Assembly: GCA_017631215.1 (NCBI GenBank)
Contig: JAGBTR010000112.1
Span: 1 to 6,035 of the forward strand
Length of the DNA: 6,035 bases
Direction: 5' to 3'
Source of the DNA: Clostridia bacterium
GTDB lineage: Bacteria; Bacillota; Clostridia; Oscillospirales; CAG-272
Shown here: positions 4,908 through 6,035 of the stretch, piece by piece
Numbering within the stretch: position 1 is the first letter of the stretch
Layout of the letters: every line of letters starts with the position of its first letter
Program-made: the position numbers and the translations under genes
The notes under the pieces: model-generated
Told to the model about the DNA's origin: nothing
The model's database searches: none
What the model saw: only the letters and a program-made list of their open reading frames with translations

Positions 4908-6035
4908 ACGCTTCCATAACGACGGGTCCCAGCAGACCCGAGGGGGGGAGGGTGAGGAAGTGGGAGAAATGATCGCGGCGTGCGCCGACGAGGGTATTGG
5001 CGACCTCGACGACGACGGTGTTGTCGCCCTCGCGCAGATGCGCGCCGATGGCGTAGCGGTAGGGCGGGGCGATGCGGATGCCGCAGTCCTCGCCGTTGAC
5101 AAAGACGCGGGCGCACTGCCCGACGCGGCCGAGATCGAGCACGGCACGCTCGCCCACCGCCGTAGCGGTCAGGTGGAAGGTGTAGCGCATCTTGCCCGAG
5201 AAGTCGGGCAGACGGTCGGAGGCGGTCACGTTGAATAGCTCCTTGGTGACCGTCAGATGCTCCCACGCATCAAGGTCGTCTGCGTGGGCAATATCAACGG
5301 TATAGGTCGGCTCGAGCACGTGCGGTGTCAGCGCTTGCGGCTTCTCCTTGAAGGGCAGGTCGCTCATATCACCAAACACAAGGATCTCGGATTGTCCCGG
5401 CAACAGCTGGATGGGGACACAGCCATCCTCGACCGTCCCGCGATAGGCAACGCCCTCAGCCAAGCGAAGCACCGTATAGTCGCCCTGCATACAAGCAGGC
5501 ACGCGCAGGCAGGTGTCGACCGCGCGGTCGTGCGACTCGTTGGCCAGCATCACCGTATGGCTGTCGGGGTGCATCACGTGGTAAAGACGCAGCAGCGGGA
5601 ACTCGCCGTCCGCGCTGATATCGTTGCCACCCAGCTCGCGCACCGTTGCGGCAAGCTCGGATACGGGAATGGCGCGACCGACCGCACCGCGCGGCAGCGC
5701 GTCGGCATACAGCACGGGTAGCCCCTGCGCGGCCAGCTCGTTGAGACGAACGACCAGCTCGGCGGGCAGCAGCGGCGCATACGGCACGACCAGCGCGTCA
5801 AACCACTCGTCGCCCACGTGCAGGCGATCCTCCTCGACGGTCGCGCTCTCGCACAGCGTGTCGCCGCACACGATATCAAAATCAATATGCTCATCATACA
5901 GCGCGCGGGCGGGCACCTCGGTCAGCATCGCCGTATCGCGGCGGTTCATCCACTCGCCCTCGGCGTGATACAGAATGGCCACGGGCGCGACGTGACGACC
6001 ACCCGACAGCAGATGCGCGGCGCGGTTGGTGTAGC
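4906..6035 (-). CDS. Glycoside hydrolase, C-terminal part (GH106/GH2-like, putative alpha-L-rhamnosidase type); 5' end beyond the window
   Basis: The last 375 residues are visible; the frame is open to the right edge, so the GTG at 5982 is internal. It begins with YTNRAAHLLSGGRH and an RHVAPVAILYHAEGEW segment, then DEHIDFDIVCGDTL and a GATase-like stretch (WFDALVVPYAPLLPAELVVRL). A beta-sandwich region follows (HTVMLANESHDRAVDTCLRV). The end is a galactose-binding-like domain, with RAVLDLGRVGQCARVFVNGE, IRIAPPYRYAIGAHLREGDN, VEVANTL and PSGLLGPV. This order is typical of large GH106/GH2-like enzymes that cleave plant or host glycans; the catalytic acids expected upstream are not in view, so linkage and sugar are unproven. 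No signal peptide can be judged. It ends before a structured spacer with two terminators and belongs to a separate transcription unit. Confidence 0.75.
   Translation of the reverse strand, partial: YTNRAAHLLSGGRHVAPVAILYHAEGEWMNRRDTAMLTEVPARALYDEHIDFDIVCGDTLCESATVEEDRLHVGDEWFDALVVPYAPLLPAELVVRLNELAAQGLPVLYADALPRGAVGRAIPVSELAATVRELGGNDISADGEFPLLRLYHVMHPDSHTVMLANESHDRAVDTCLRVPACMQGDYTVLRLAEGVAYRGTVEDGCVPIQLLPGQSEILVFGDMSDLPFKEKPQALTPHVLEPTYTVDIAHADDLDAWEHLTVTKELFNVTASDRLPDFSGKMRYTFHLTATAVGERAVLDLGRVGQCARVFVNGEDCGIRIAPPYRYAIGAHLREGDNTVVVEVANTLVGARRDHFSHFLTLPPSGLLGPVVMEA

Noticed and set aside
4599..5147. 182-codon minus-strand frame containing repeated VAGVF segments
   Set aside because: It covers the hairpins, the 9-bp repeats and both terminators, and overlaps the hydrolase in another frame. 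The repeated peptide pattern is explained by the duplicated terminator DNA.
4321..5238. 305-codon plus-strand frame across the spacer
   Set aside because: It joins antisense reductase, noncoding repeats and antisense hydrolase; no coherent domain or start signal.

Overview
The window is a GC-rich stretch (about 60% by eye) in which every convincing gene is read from the minus strand. The evidence points to a high-GC member of the Clostridia, probably a gut Oscillospiraceae/Ruminococcaceae-type organism. It shows strong AAAGGAGG-type ribosome binding sites, a sigma-A promoter, a lipoprotein-anchored FecB-type binding protein, an anaerobic siroheme/4Fe-4S reductase, and an intergenic palindromic element of a kind I recall from such genomes. 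The exact genus cannot be fixed from this sequence.

Right part (4906-6035): the C-terminal 375 residues of a large glycoside hydrolase with a C-terminal galactose-binding-like domain, resembling GH106/GH2-type alpha-L-rhamnosidase-like proteins. Its N-terminus and catalytic core lie beyond the right edge.

Spacer (4599-4905): noncoding and densely structured. Read from the hydrolase side, it holds a 9-bp tandem repeat running into the hydrolase stop codon, two back-to-back palindromes, and two tandem imperfect copies of a stem-loop plus T-tract that look like intrinsic terminators for the hydrolase transcript. The remainder (4599-4673) shows only a 12-bp palindrome (4650-4661) and the upstream edge of the next promoter.

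Left part (1-4598): one tightly packed operon behind a near-consensus promoter (TTGACG-17-TATAGT, 4570-4598). In transcription order it encodes: (1) a 306-aa AsrC-like siroheme/[4Fe-4S] reductase with two added ferredoxin clusters; (2) a FecB/BtuF-type lipoprotein binding protein; (3) a FecCD/BtuC-type permease; (4) a FecE/BtuD-type ATPase; (5) a PF14907-like nucleotidyltransferase cut by the left edge. Junctions are a 5-nt gap, a 17-nt overlap, a 4-nt overlap and a 32-nt gap, so co-expression is very likely.

Genes 2-4 form a complete metal-chelate (siderophore, haem or corrinoid) importer. The distinctive point is that a siroheme-type reductase leads the importer operon, which suggests that uptake of an iron- or tetrapyrrole-containing ligand is linked to a redox step. 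The substrate is not readable from the sequence. Long plus-strand open frames are antisense shadows of these genes.
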